A stretch of 13,559 nucleotides of DNA from JAKAKT01 sp041305385 (GTDB lineage: Archaea > Micrarchaeota > Micrarchaeia > Burarchaeales > JAKAKT01). Below are positions 7,056 through 12,718 of this stretch, in pieces (position 1 is the stretch's first letter; each line of letters starts with the position of its first letter). The notes under the pieces are model-generated. The model made no database searches, was not told where the DNA came from, and saw only the letters and a program-made list of their open reading frames with translations. The stretch is from assembly GCA_041305385.1 (NCBI GenBank), contig JBFYLO010000031.1:1-13559 (forward strand). Direction: 5' to 3'. The translations under genes and the position numbers were made by a program.

Positions 7056-7694
7056 ATGGTTGAAGAACCCGTGAAGCCCACGAGAATGGAGCTCATCAAC
7101 ATAAAGGGCAGGATAAAGCTAGCAGGCAAGGGGCACAAGCTCCTCAAGCAGAAGAGGGACGTGCTCGTGCTCGAGTTCTTCTCCATCCTGAAGCGGGCGA
7201 AGGACCTGCGCTCGATCCTCAACTCCCAGATGAAAGGGGCCTACGGTTCGCTCGCAATTGCCCAGGCATACCACAGTATCTTTGAGATTGAGCAGGCGAC
7301 CATTGCAGTGAAAAAAGTCCCAAATATCAGGACGAGTGTGAAGAACGTCATGGGGGTGCGCGTTGCCGACATCGAGGGGACCTATGAGAAGAGGAGCACG
7401 CTCGACAGGGGGTATAGTTTTGCAGGGAGTTCGGCCAAGATTGATGAGACTGCCAGCGCTTTCGAGGCTTCCCTCGCAACGGTAATTGAGATTGCGAAAA
7501 CCGAGAATGCAATCAGGAATCTGCTGAAGGAGATTGAGACCACCAAGAGGAGGGTGAACGCCCTCGAGTATGTCGTGGTGCCGAAGCTCAAGGGAGAGGC
7601 GGAGTATATCTCGATGAGGCTCGACGAGATGGAGAGGGAAGGCTTCTTTACTTTGAAAATGCTCAAGAAGAAGATGAACGCCAAGGCGAAGTAG
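7056..7694 (+). CDS. atpD: A-type ATP synthase subunit D (central rotor shaft)
   Basis: Subunit D is the long coiled-coil shaft rotating inside the A3B3 head, with F bound to it. The 212-residue length is normal. The N-terminal signature PTRMELINIKGRIKLAGKGHKLLKQKRDVLVLEFFSI is diagnostic. The C-terminal helix carries RRVNALEYVVVPKLKGEAEYISMRLDEMEREGFFTLKMLKKK, also family-typical; the middle, less conserved globular part holds the short hairpin region. ATG 7056 has AGGTGA at 7046-7051. It is the last gene of the operon; its stop lies 4 nt from the stop of the convergent minus-strand gene. No atpG-like gene follows. Confidence 0.97.
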   Translation: MVEEPVKPTRMELINIKGRIKLAGKGHKLLKQKRDVLVLEFFSILKRAKDLRSILNSQMKGAYGSLAIAQAYHSIFEIEQATIAVKKVPNIRTSVKNVMGVRVADIEGTYEKRSTLDRGYSFAGSSAKIDETASAFEASLATVIEIAKTENAIRNLLKEIETTKRRVNALEYVVVPKLKGEAEYISMRLDEMEREGFFTLKMLKKKMNAKAK

Positions 7695-7698
7695 ACTC

Positions 7699-7713
7699 TT
7701 ACTTTTTAATTTT
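7699..7713 (+). terminator. T-rich putative terminator of the atp operon
   Basis: TTACTTTTTAATTTT begins 4 nt after the atpD stop, the kind of T-tract that ends archaeal transcription. It lies inside the 3' end of the convergent minus-strand gene. No hairpin precedes it. Confidence 0.5.
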
Positions 7714-8202
7714 CCGCATTAGCAGCAGCGCCGTCCCGAGGACAAAGGAAAGCGCGCAGAACCCATAGATTTCGAAATAGCCCAGAGCCCCGAGCAGTGG
7801 ATTCCATTTTCCAAAAGGCCAGGCGAGATTCATCTCGGGGTATAAGAACGAGTCGAGAAAAAGGTGCGAGTAAACTCCGAGGAATGAGCTTAGGAGAATT
7901 GTTTTTTCATCTCTGACTAAGAATAATTTTTTCAAATTCTTGGGAATTTTTTTGCTTGCGAGAATTAAAACTATTGCGAGCAACAGGGCGACCAGTGTTC
8001 CCCCGATTATTGAGTGAAGTGGGCCGTGGAGGACGCAGGAAGAGCCGCAGTCCCTTAGGAGCAAATCCCTCCCCAAGAACAACCCCAAAACTCCCTCGAT
8101 GTCTACTGCGACCGAGCTTAAGAAAAAGGCGATCGGGTCTAGGAGAAGGAATAGGGAAAAAATGAGCAGCGCAGGACCGAAATGAAGGGGAGTGAAGGGC
8201 AC
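7699..8202 (-). CDS. Small membrane protein, YdjM/DUF457-like metal-dependent hydrolase family (putative)
   Basis: This 167-residue protein has about four hydrophobic helices and begins MPFTPLHFGPALLI. The layout matches small archaeal membrane proteins loosely assigned to YdjM/DUF457-type metal-dependent hydrolases. Polar residues sit at membrane edges: His7, Asp34 in SSVAVDIEG, His59 and His63 in LHGPLHS, His113 and Asp117 in YSHLFLDSFLYPEM, then WPFGKWNPLLG. These could bind a metal, but no activity or substrate can be named. The start is GTG (reading CAC on the + strand at 8200-8202) with GTGAT 4 nt upstream; an earlier ATG runs straight into TGA. It is divergent from ftsZ and convergent with atpD. 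Its middle is strikingly AT-rich (7921-7980 is 28% GC by count), unlike its neighbours. Confidence 0.7.
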   Translation of the reverse strand: MPFTPLHFGPALLIFSLFLLLDPIAFFLSSVAVDIEGVLGLFLGRDLLLRDCGSSCVLHGPLHSIIGGTLVALLLAIVLILASKKIPKNLKKLFLVRDEKTILLSSFLGVYSHLFLDSFLYPEMNLAWPFGKWNPLLGALGYFEIYGFCALSFVLGTALLLMRKIKK

Positions 8203-8245
8203 AAAATCACATATGGGAGTTACTAGTTGACATTCGAAACAGTGA

Positions 8246-8255
8246 ATTTAAAAAA
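8246..8255. promoter_or_regulatory. AT-rich TATA element for ftsZ, possibly also the divergent gene
   Basis: ATTTAAAAAA lies about 37 nt before ATG 8287. A start about 26 nt downstream would fall near 8271-8277, giving ftsZ a short leader. Read on the minus strand the same tract (TTTTTTAAAT) is placed to serve the gene starting at 8202, with a leader of about 20 nt. Use in both directions is inference. Confidence 0.5.
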
Positions 8256-8286
8256 TGAACGCGAGAAAGGTATCTGGGTGTATTTC

Positions 8287-9366
8287 ATGGAGTCTATTAT
8301 TGCAGCTGCAAGGAAAGCTACTGAAGATCTTTCAACAGGCAGTTTCTTCGAGACGCCGAGAATCGTCGTTGCCGGGACAGGGGGCGCAGGATGCAACACC
8401 ATAAACAGGCTATCGAGGGCAGGGGTTGCCGGCGCGGAACTCATCGCATTCAACACGGACAGGAAGCACCTCGTGACGATTTCCGAGAAAGCGACGAGAA
8501 TGTTGATTGGGGCACAGCTTACGAAGGGGCTCGGGGCCGGGGGCTATCCTGAGATTGGGATGAAGTCAGCCGAGGTATCCAAGGAAGCCATAAGGAATGT
8601 GCTGAAGAAAACCGACCTCATGTTCCTCGCAGCAGGGATGGGAGGGGGAACGGGAACTGGAAGCGCGCCGGTGATTGCCGACATCGCAAAGGAGGAGGGC
8701 GCAATCGTAGTCGCCATGGTCACCTACCCGTTCACGCTCGAGAGGGCGAGGCTCAAGAAGGCGGATGAGGGAATCGAGAGGCTCAAGAAATCCGCAGATA
8801 CGCTTGTGATTATCGACAACAACAGGCTCGTGGAGTTTGTGCCGAACCTGCCCATAGACCAGGCATTCAACATTGCCGATGAGATTATTGCCCGGGCAGT
8901 CAGGGGGATTACTGAAACGATTACGACTCCGAGCTTAATCAACCTGGACTTTGCCGATGTGAGGGCAGTCATGGGGGGCGGAGGAGTCTCAATGATTGCC
9001 GTCGGGGAGGCAAAGGGGCCGAACAGGGCGAGGGACGTGGTTAACAACACGCTCAAGAACCGATTGCTAGATATTGATTTCAGCGGGGCGAGGGGAGTGC
9101 TCCTTCACCTGACAGGCGGGGCGAACCTCACCCTGGGGGAGGCGAACGGGGTCGGGGAGGCGCTGACCGAGCAGGTCGACCCGAATGCCAATGTGATTTG
9201 GGGTGCGAGGATGGACGCTTCTTTCGAGGACAAGATTGAGGCAATCACCATATTCACCGGGATAAACGGACAGTACAACCTTGGGAAGAGGAGCGTCGGT
9301 TCAGATGCCCCCGGCGGGGATGAGGGCGCTGGAGGCGACAGGGACTTGAGCGACCTCGGGTTCTAG
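8287..9366 (+). CDS. ftsZ: Cell division GTPase FtsZ
   Basis: FtsZ is the tubulin-like GTPase that polymerises into the division ring. From ATG 8287 it has 359 residues. Visible features are the N-terminal nucleotide motif RIVVAGTGGAGCNT (25-38), the tubulin signature GGGTGTG (119-125), NNRL (178-181) and the T7 catalytic loop NLDFAD (219-224). The C-terminal domain runs to about 335. A Gly/Asp-rich linker and a short terminal peptide DLSDLGF follow, probably the docking site for a membrane anchor such as SepF (inference). The frame extends to TTG 8227, but GGGTG 6 nt before ATG 8287 and the TATA tract at 8247-8255 argue for the shorter form. It is monocistronic, without the secE/spt5 neighbours often seen beside archaeal ftsZ. 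Confidence 0.97.
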   Translation: MESIIAAARKATEDLSTGSFFETPRIVVAGTGGAGCNTINRLSRAGVAGAELIAFNTDRKHLVTISEKATRMLIGAQLTKGLGAGGYPEIGMKSAEVSKEAIRNVLKKTDLMFLAAGMGGGTGTGSAPVIADIAKEEGAIVVAMVTYPFTLERARLKKADEGIERLKKSADTLVIIDNNRLVEFVPNLPIDQAFNIADEIIARAVRGITETITTPSLINLDFADVRAVMGGGGVSMIAVGEAKGPNRARDVVNNTLKNRLLDIDFSGARGVLLHLTGGANLTLGEANGVGEALTEQVDPNANVIWGARMDASFEDKIEAITIFTGINGQYNLGKRSVGSDAPGGDEGAGGDRDLSDLGF

Positions 9367-9378
9367 GGAAGAGAGCTA

Positions 9379-9389
9379 CTTTTGTTTTT
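9379..9389 (+). terminator. T-tract terminator after ftsZ
   Basis: CTTTTGTTTTT lies 12 nt past the ftsZ stop. It is followed by CCG and AAAAA, so TTTTT/AAAAA could also form a weak stem (9385-9389 with 9393-9397). Confidence 0.55.
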
Positions 9390-9423
9390 CCGAAAAAGTC
9401 AAAGGCAGCGGAGCCCAGGAGGA

Positions 9424-9470
9424 CGAATTTCCGCAGAAATTCGGCCGCATTGGAATTAGCAAATTCCAAT
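9424..9470. repeat. Two adjacent perfect hairpins in the ftsZ/protease convergent spacer
   Basis: The first is CGAATTT/AAATTCG (9424-9430 with 9437-9443, loop CCGCAG). The second is ATTGGAATT/AATTCCAAT (9449-9457 with 9462-9470, loop AGCA). GCGG 9408-9411 can pair with CCGC 9445-9448 around the first. Both lie between the T-tracts that should end transcription from either side. The spacer holds no ORF of its own. Confidence 0.65.
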
Positions 9471-9495
9471 ACAAAAATAAATGCCAAAATAATTG
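9471..9495 (-). terminator. T-rich putative terminator of the M50 protease gene
   Basis: On the minus strand this reads CAATTATTTTGGCATTTATT then TTTGT, two T-runs beginning about 11 nt after the stop at 9506. It matches the archaeal T-tract pattern. Confidence 0.5.
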
Positions 9496-9505
9496 AATGA
9501 TGAAC

Positions 9506-10915
9506 TCAGGTCCAAGCCCATGGCAGGAGATTGAGCAGGAACATTACGAGCAGGGAGTAGGCGATTATTTTCACCATGAGCTGGTTCTTGTTGTGGATTG
9601 TCAGTATGCGGTAGCCATCAAATGCCATGAAGAGCGGGACCAGGTTTATGACCCCGACCAGGAAGTTGAGCACCAGGATGAGCCCGAGCGTGTTCTTGAT
9701 GAACCCGAGCCAGAAGAATGCCGGGAGGTAGCGTTGCTGGGGGGAGATTCGAAGCCCGATTGTTGTCGTTTCCTCTGTTTTTTTGGGCTGAATCGTGTAG
9801 GCCGCCTTGTCGGTCCTGATTGTGACTGACTCCTTTTGGGAGATGTACGCGCCCAGCTGGGCGTAGTTGTCCCAGGTGATGGGGAGCTGGTCGACTGATG
9901 CCAGCTGGTCGCCTGGCTTGATGCCTGCCTCAAAAGCAGGGGAGCCTAGGTCAACTGAGCTGATATAGACGTTCTTATCTAGGTAGGGGGCAGTGAAGAC
10001 CTCGAATCCGGAAAGGGCGAAGAATGCCACCATGAACAGGAAAAGGTTGGACGCTGAGCCTGCTGCAAAAACGCGCGTCTGGACATCAACGGCTTTTTTC
10101 AAGAGGCTTTTCTCGTCAGGGTCGATGAACGCCCCGACGGGTATGATGCCGAAGAGGAGCACCCCGGCTGAATCGAGCCTGACCTTCCCAATGCGGGAGA
10201 GGATGCCGTGGGAGAGCTCGTGAATGAACAGGAGCACTGCGAGGGCCAACACTCCCTCTGCAAGCGGCATGTTTATCCCTGGAAGTATCGGGTAGGCGCC
10301 AGGAACCGCATCCGAGAGATTCGCGCCAGGAACTGAGAAGAGCGAGCCTATTGCGTTCTGGAGAATCGTGTAGGTCTGCAGGGCCAATGCGACTACGGTC
10401 ATCCCGCAGAACCCGAAGAACAGCGTTGCAAGCAAAACTGCCAGTGGAACAAACACCGTGGCCGAGCCCATCTCCCTTGCCATCAGGCTGACGTCCATGG
10501 GCACGTTTATGAGAAGAACTATCATCTCGAAGACTTTTTGAGTCATTAGTTGGGATACTATAATGAGCGCTAGCACGGAAAACACGTAGGTCTTTTTTGG
10601 CAGCTCCTTGAAGAAGAAAATCGAGGAGAGCCCGTAACCCATGACAAGGCCGAGGTCGGTCAGGAACTGCCAGAGCCTCGGGGCGGCATTCGCTACGTCG
10701 TCAATGTAGTGGAGGCCGGACTTGGTCTTGATGAGCAGAAGGCCATATTGCCCCTCGATTTTCAGGAGCGCCTGGAGAGAGATTCCGCAACCCGCCATTA
10801 TGACCGCCGAGATTACGAACTTGATGAGGCCGCTTGCGTCCGAGATGATGGTCGCGTAGAACATCCACACTGCGAAAGCGATTACGAACAAAGCCCCGAG
10901 TTTATTGCCTTTCAT
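9506..10915 (-). CDS. Site-2 protease family (M50) intramembrane metalloprotease with PDZ domain
   Basis: A 469-residue polytopic membrane protein of the M50 class, which cuts transmembrane segments of substrates such as membrane-tethered regulators. The zinc site HELSH is at 232-236. The third ligand motif is NLVPLFMAFDG at 424-434 (Asp433). Between them a PDZ-like domain spans about 312-390, with SVDLGSPAFEAGIKPGDQLASVD as the binding-loop/helix region. Several transmembrane helices fill residues 1-190, before the catalytic core, and more follow the PDZ. ATG at 10915 has GGTGA 6 nt upstream. It lies downstream of fen on the same strand, with its own TATA box. The substrate is unknown; no anti-sigma-type partner is nearby, nor expected in an archaeon. 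Confidence 0.93.
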   Translation of the reverse strand: MKGNKLGALFVIAFAVWMFYATIISDASGLIKFVISAVIMAGCGISLQALLKIEGQYGLLLIKTKSGLHYIDDVANAAPRLWQFLTDLGLVMGYGLSSIFFFKELPKKTYVFSVLALIIVSQLMTQKVFEMIVLLINVPMDVSLMAREMGSATVFVPLAVLLATLFFGFCGMTVVALALQTYTILQNAIGSLFSVPGANLSDAVPGAYPILPGINMPLAEGVLALAVLLFIHELSHGILSRIGKVRLDSAGVLLFGIIPVGAFIDPDEKSLLKKAVDVQTRVFAAGSASNLFLFMVAFFALSGFEVFTAPYLDKNVYISSVDLGSPAFEAGIKPGDQLASVDQLPITWDNYAQLGAYISQKESVTIRTDKAAYTIQPKKTEETTTIGLRISPQQRYLPAFFWLGFIKNTLGLILVLNFLVGVINLVPLFMAFDGYRILTIHNKNQLMVKIIAYSLLVMFLLNLLPWAWT

Positions 10916-10950
10916 GTTTTTTCACCGAGAGATAGATTAGTTCAGCAGAT

Positions 10951-10964
10951 AAAGTTTATAAAAA
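10951..10964 (-). promoter_or_regulatory. TATA promoter of the M50 protease gene
   Basis: On the minus strand the tract reads TTTTTATAAACTTT. A start about 26 nt downstream would be near 10932, giving a leader of about 17 nt that contains the GGTGA site. It sits in the 70-bp gap after the fen stop. Confidence 0.6.
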
Positions 10965-10985
10965 GTCTGATTTGGTTTGGGCGAA

Positions 10986-12005
10986 TCACTCGAATGCATC
11001 GAGCCTCGACTGCACTCCCTTGTCGCCATGGACCTTGGAGATTGCCGAAATCGTGTTCTTGACGCGCTCGGGGGAGAATGCACGAGAGGTGAGATACTGC
11101 TCAAGCCCCTTGGGGTCCGGGGTTAATGTCGGAATCTCGAACTCCTTTACCTCCGGGTGGAGGAAGAGGTTCTCGAGTTCCTCGGGCTCGACCTCGAAAT
11201 TCGAGTTGGCCTTGGCGATTACATCCTTAAGGCTCGAGCATTCCCGCACCAATTTGTAAGCCTTCTTGGGGCCTATCCCCTTAACCCCCTCATTGAAATC
11301 AGTCCCCACCAGGAGCCCCATCCAGACCAGTTTCTGGCGGGTAAGCCCGAGCTTGGAGAGGTTCTTTCCCAAGTCTATCAGCTCAGGCTCGACCTCGACA
11401 TAGATGTCTTTTTTCGGGAGCTTCCTCCTCCCGCTCATGGTGAAATTTTTTATTAGGAGCGGGGCCCCGAAAAGCAGTGAATCGTAATCCTGCGATGCGC
11501 AGGCATAGGCCTGCCCGCCAAGAACGAGAGCGGACGCCTGCGCCTCCCCCTCGCTCGGCGCCTGTATGTGGGGGATTCCCATCAGTTCGAGGAGCTGCTT
11601 GGATTCCTCGACCATCCCGCGGGTGAGTCGTGATGTGGCTTGCGCCTTCGAGCGGGCAGTCTCCATGTCTCCTTTTTCAATTGCCTCTTTCCATTCCCTT
11701 TTCGCCTCTTCTTTTATGGCGTAGCGCTCTTCCAGGGTCCTGCGCTTAAGGTTCGGCGGAGGCCCGTCGAAAACATAGACCGGGCGGATTCCGAGCTCGA
11801 GAAGGCGGACTGTGCGATAGAAGATGCCAGATATGTGGCTCGTGATTCTCCCGTTGTAATCCATGAGGGGCGTCCCATCCCTCTGCCGTATTATGGAAAG
11901 AAACTGATAAAGGGCATTGTAGGCGTCTATGGCTATTTTTTTGCCTGCGAACTGCTCGAGAGAGACTGGGGAGGACTCGATGACTCCGGAGAGGTCGACC
12001 CCCAT
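10986..12005 (-). CDS. fen: Flap endonuclease 1 (FEN1)
   Basis: This structure-specific nuclease removes 5' flaps during Okazaki-fragment maturation and repair. From ATG 12005 it has 339 residues, starting MGVDLSGVI as the family does. The frame extends one codon to a TTG, but the ATG has an AGGGGG site upstream. All seven metal-binding acids are present: Asp27, Asp80 (VYVFDGPPP), Glu152 and Glu154 (PSEGEAQA), Asp173 and Asp175 (SQDYDSLLF) and Asp236 (GTDFNEG), followed by the helix-hairpin-helix VKGIGPKKAYKLV. The last residues, QSRLDAFE, form a PCNA-binding motif (Q332, L335, F338) but lack the usual second aromatic. MBF1 lies upstream on the same strand, 141 nt away; no clear promoter lies between, so they may be co-transcribed. 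Confidence 0.97.
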   Translation of the reverse strand: MGVDLSGVIESSPVSLEQFAGKKIAIDAYNALYQFLSIIRQRDGTPLMDYNGRITSHISGIFYRTVRLLELGIRPVYVFDGPPPNLKRRTLEERYAIKEEAKREWKEAIEKGDMETARSKAQATSRLTRGMVEESKQLLELMGIPHIQAPSEGEAQASALVLGGQAYACASQDYDSLLFGAPLLIKNFTMSGRRKLPKKDIYVEVEPELIDLGKNLSKLGLTRQKLVWMGLLVGTDFNEGVKGIGPKKAYKLVRECSSLKDVIAKANSNFEVEPEELENLFLHPEVKEFEIPTLTPDPKGLEQYLTSRAFSPERVKNTISAISKVHGDKGVQSRLDAFE

Positions 12006-12146
12006 CAATTCCCCCTTTTTGAGACCCGGAAGCCCCTTGGTGAGAAGGGAGCCTTGAGAACGCCTCGCCAGCCTGGCCTGCGGAATGCCCTCAGCGCGCC
12101 CCTCCAGAGATGTGAGGAAGAATTGGAAAGCAGCGCCTCTGTGAAT
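12006..12146 (-). other. GC-rich gap between MBF1 and fen, no gene recognised
   Basis: These 141 nt hold no credible ORF on the minus strand and no tRNA that I can fold. Short pairings exist, such as GCCA/TGGC and GCTCCCTT with AAGGGGC on the minus strand, but no strong fold. The + strand word AAAGCAGCGCC (12127-12137) also opens the atpB-atpD hairpin array. The last bases supply the fen ribosome site. Confidence 0.5.
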
Positions 12147-12632
12147 TTAGTCCTTCTCATCCGTCTCCCCTTTTTTCCTGACAGTTATTATGTCCCCGAG
12201 GGTGAGGCCTTTTTTCTCCGCCCGAGAAGCGCCCTGCGACCCGACCCCGACTTCCTCGTAAAGCGATATGCCGAGAGCCTTTTCCAGTTTCCTCACAAGG
12301 ACCTCGGTGGGAAGGGCCCTTCCGGACTCCACCCGTTCGAGAAACGATTCTTTTTCATTTATCATTTCAGCGAGAACTTCGCGGGTTATGTGCATCTTTT
12401 CCCGCGCTGCCTTGATGCACGGGCCGTGGTCCTGCACCAGTTCTAACTCAGTCGCTTGCCTCGCCAGAGTCGGTTGAAACGCAGAGCCCTTGGGGTTGGG
12501 TTTGTGCTGGTGGCGCGGAACTTCGATGAGCTTCCCGCTCTTTGAGCAGTCGAAGCAAACCCTTAGCCTCGCCCGGTCTATCTCAACAGTATAGAGCTGG
12601 GCTTCCCTGCCGCATATCTCACAATCGGCCAT
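12147..12632 (-). CDS. mbf1: MBF1-type transcription factor (zinc ribbon plus Cro/C1 helix-turn-helix)
   Basis: This is the archaeal homologue of multiprotein bridging factor 1, a DNA- or ribosome-associated regulator. Its 161 residues comprise an N-terminal zinc ribbon (Cys4, Cys7, Cys26, Cys29; MADCEICGREAQLYTVEID and RVCFDCSKSG), a basic linker (about 31-65), and a Cro/C1-type helix-turn-helix (about 69-123, IKAAREKMHITREVLAEMINEKESFLERVESGRALPTEVLVRKLEKALG). A short charged tail ends KKGETDEKD. ATG 12632 has AGGTG 5 nt upstream. The promoter region is shared with the divergent gene at 12718. The family is found across archaea; the target is not known from the sequence. Confidence 0.93.
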   Translation of the reverse strand: MADCEICGREAQLYTVEIDRARLRVCFDCSKSGKLIEVPRHQHKPNPKGSAFQPTLARQATELELVQDHGPCIKAAREKMHITREVLAEMINEKESFLERVESGRALPTEVLVRKLEKALGISLYEEVGVGSQGASRAEKKGLTLGDIITVRKKGETDEKD

Positions 12633-12687
12633 AAGAACACCTACTCGGTATTAATCCACCAACCCTTTTTACAATGAATGCCAACGT

Positions 12688-12718
12688 ATTTATAAGTACC
12701 GTATCAATCTTATAAGTA
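12688..12718. promoter_or_regulatory. Divergent promoter with two palindromic TATA boxes
   Basis: TTATAAGTA occurs twice, at 12690-12698 and 12710-12718, 20 bp apart. The first (ATTTATAAGT) is placed about 25 nt before ATG 12718, predicting a leaderless + transcript. Read backwards as ACTTATAAAT it would start the MBF1 transcript near 12666, with a leader of about 34 nt carrying the AGGTG site. The second holds the perfect palindrome CTTATAAG (12709-12716), which touches the + start codon and could serve the minus direction. Confidence 0.55.

Noticed and set aside
3721..8234. TTGACATT at 3721 and 8227 as a shared regulatory site
   Set aside because: It is an eight-base match expected many times by chance, and the two contexts are otherwise unlike.
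9497..9503. ATGATGA as the C box of a C/D guide RNA
   Set aside because: No CTGA D box or inward C'/D' boxes follow at a suitable distance, and it overlaps the end of the protease gene region.
12006..12146. A tRNA gene in the MBF1-fen gap
   Set aside because: No T-loop consensus or seven-base acceptor pairing could be found on either strand.
11640..12446. 268-residue open frame on the + strand
   Set aside because: It lies antisense across the N-terminal half of FEN1 and most of MBF1, both certain. Its translation has no family features and it is a by-product of GC-rich codons.
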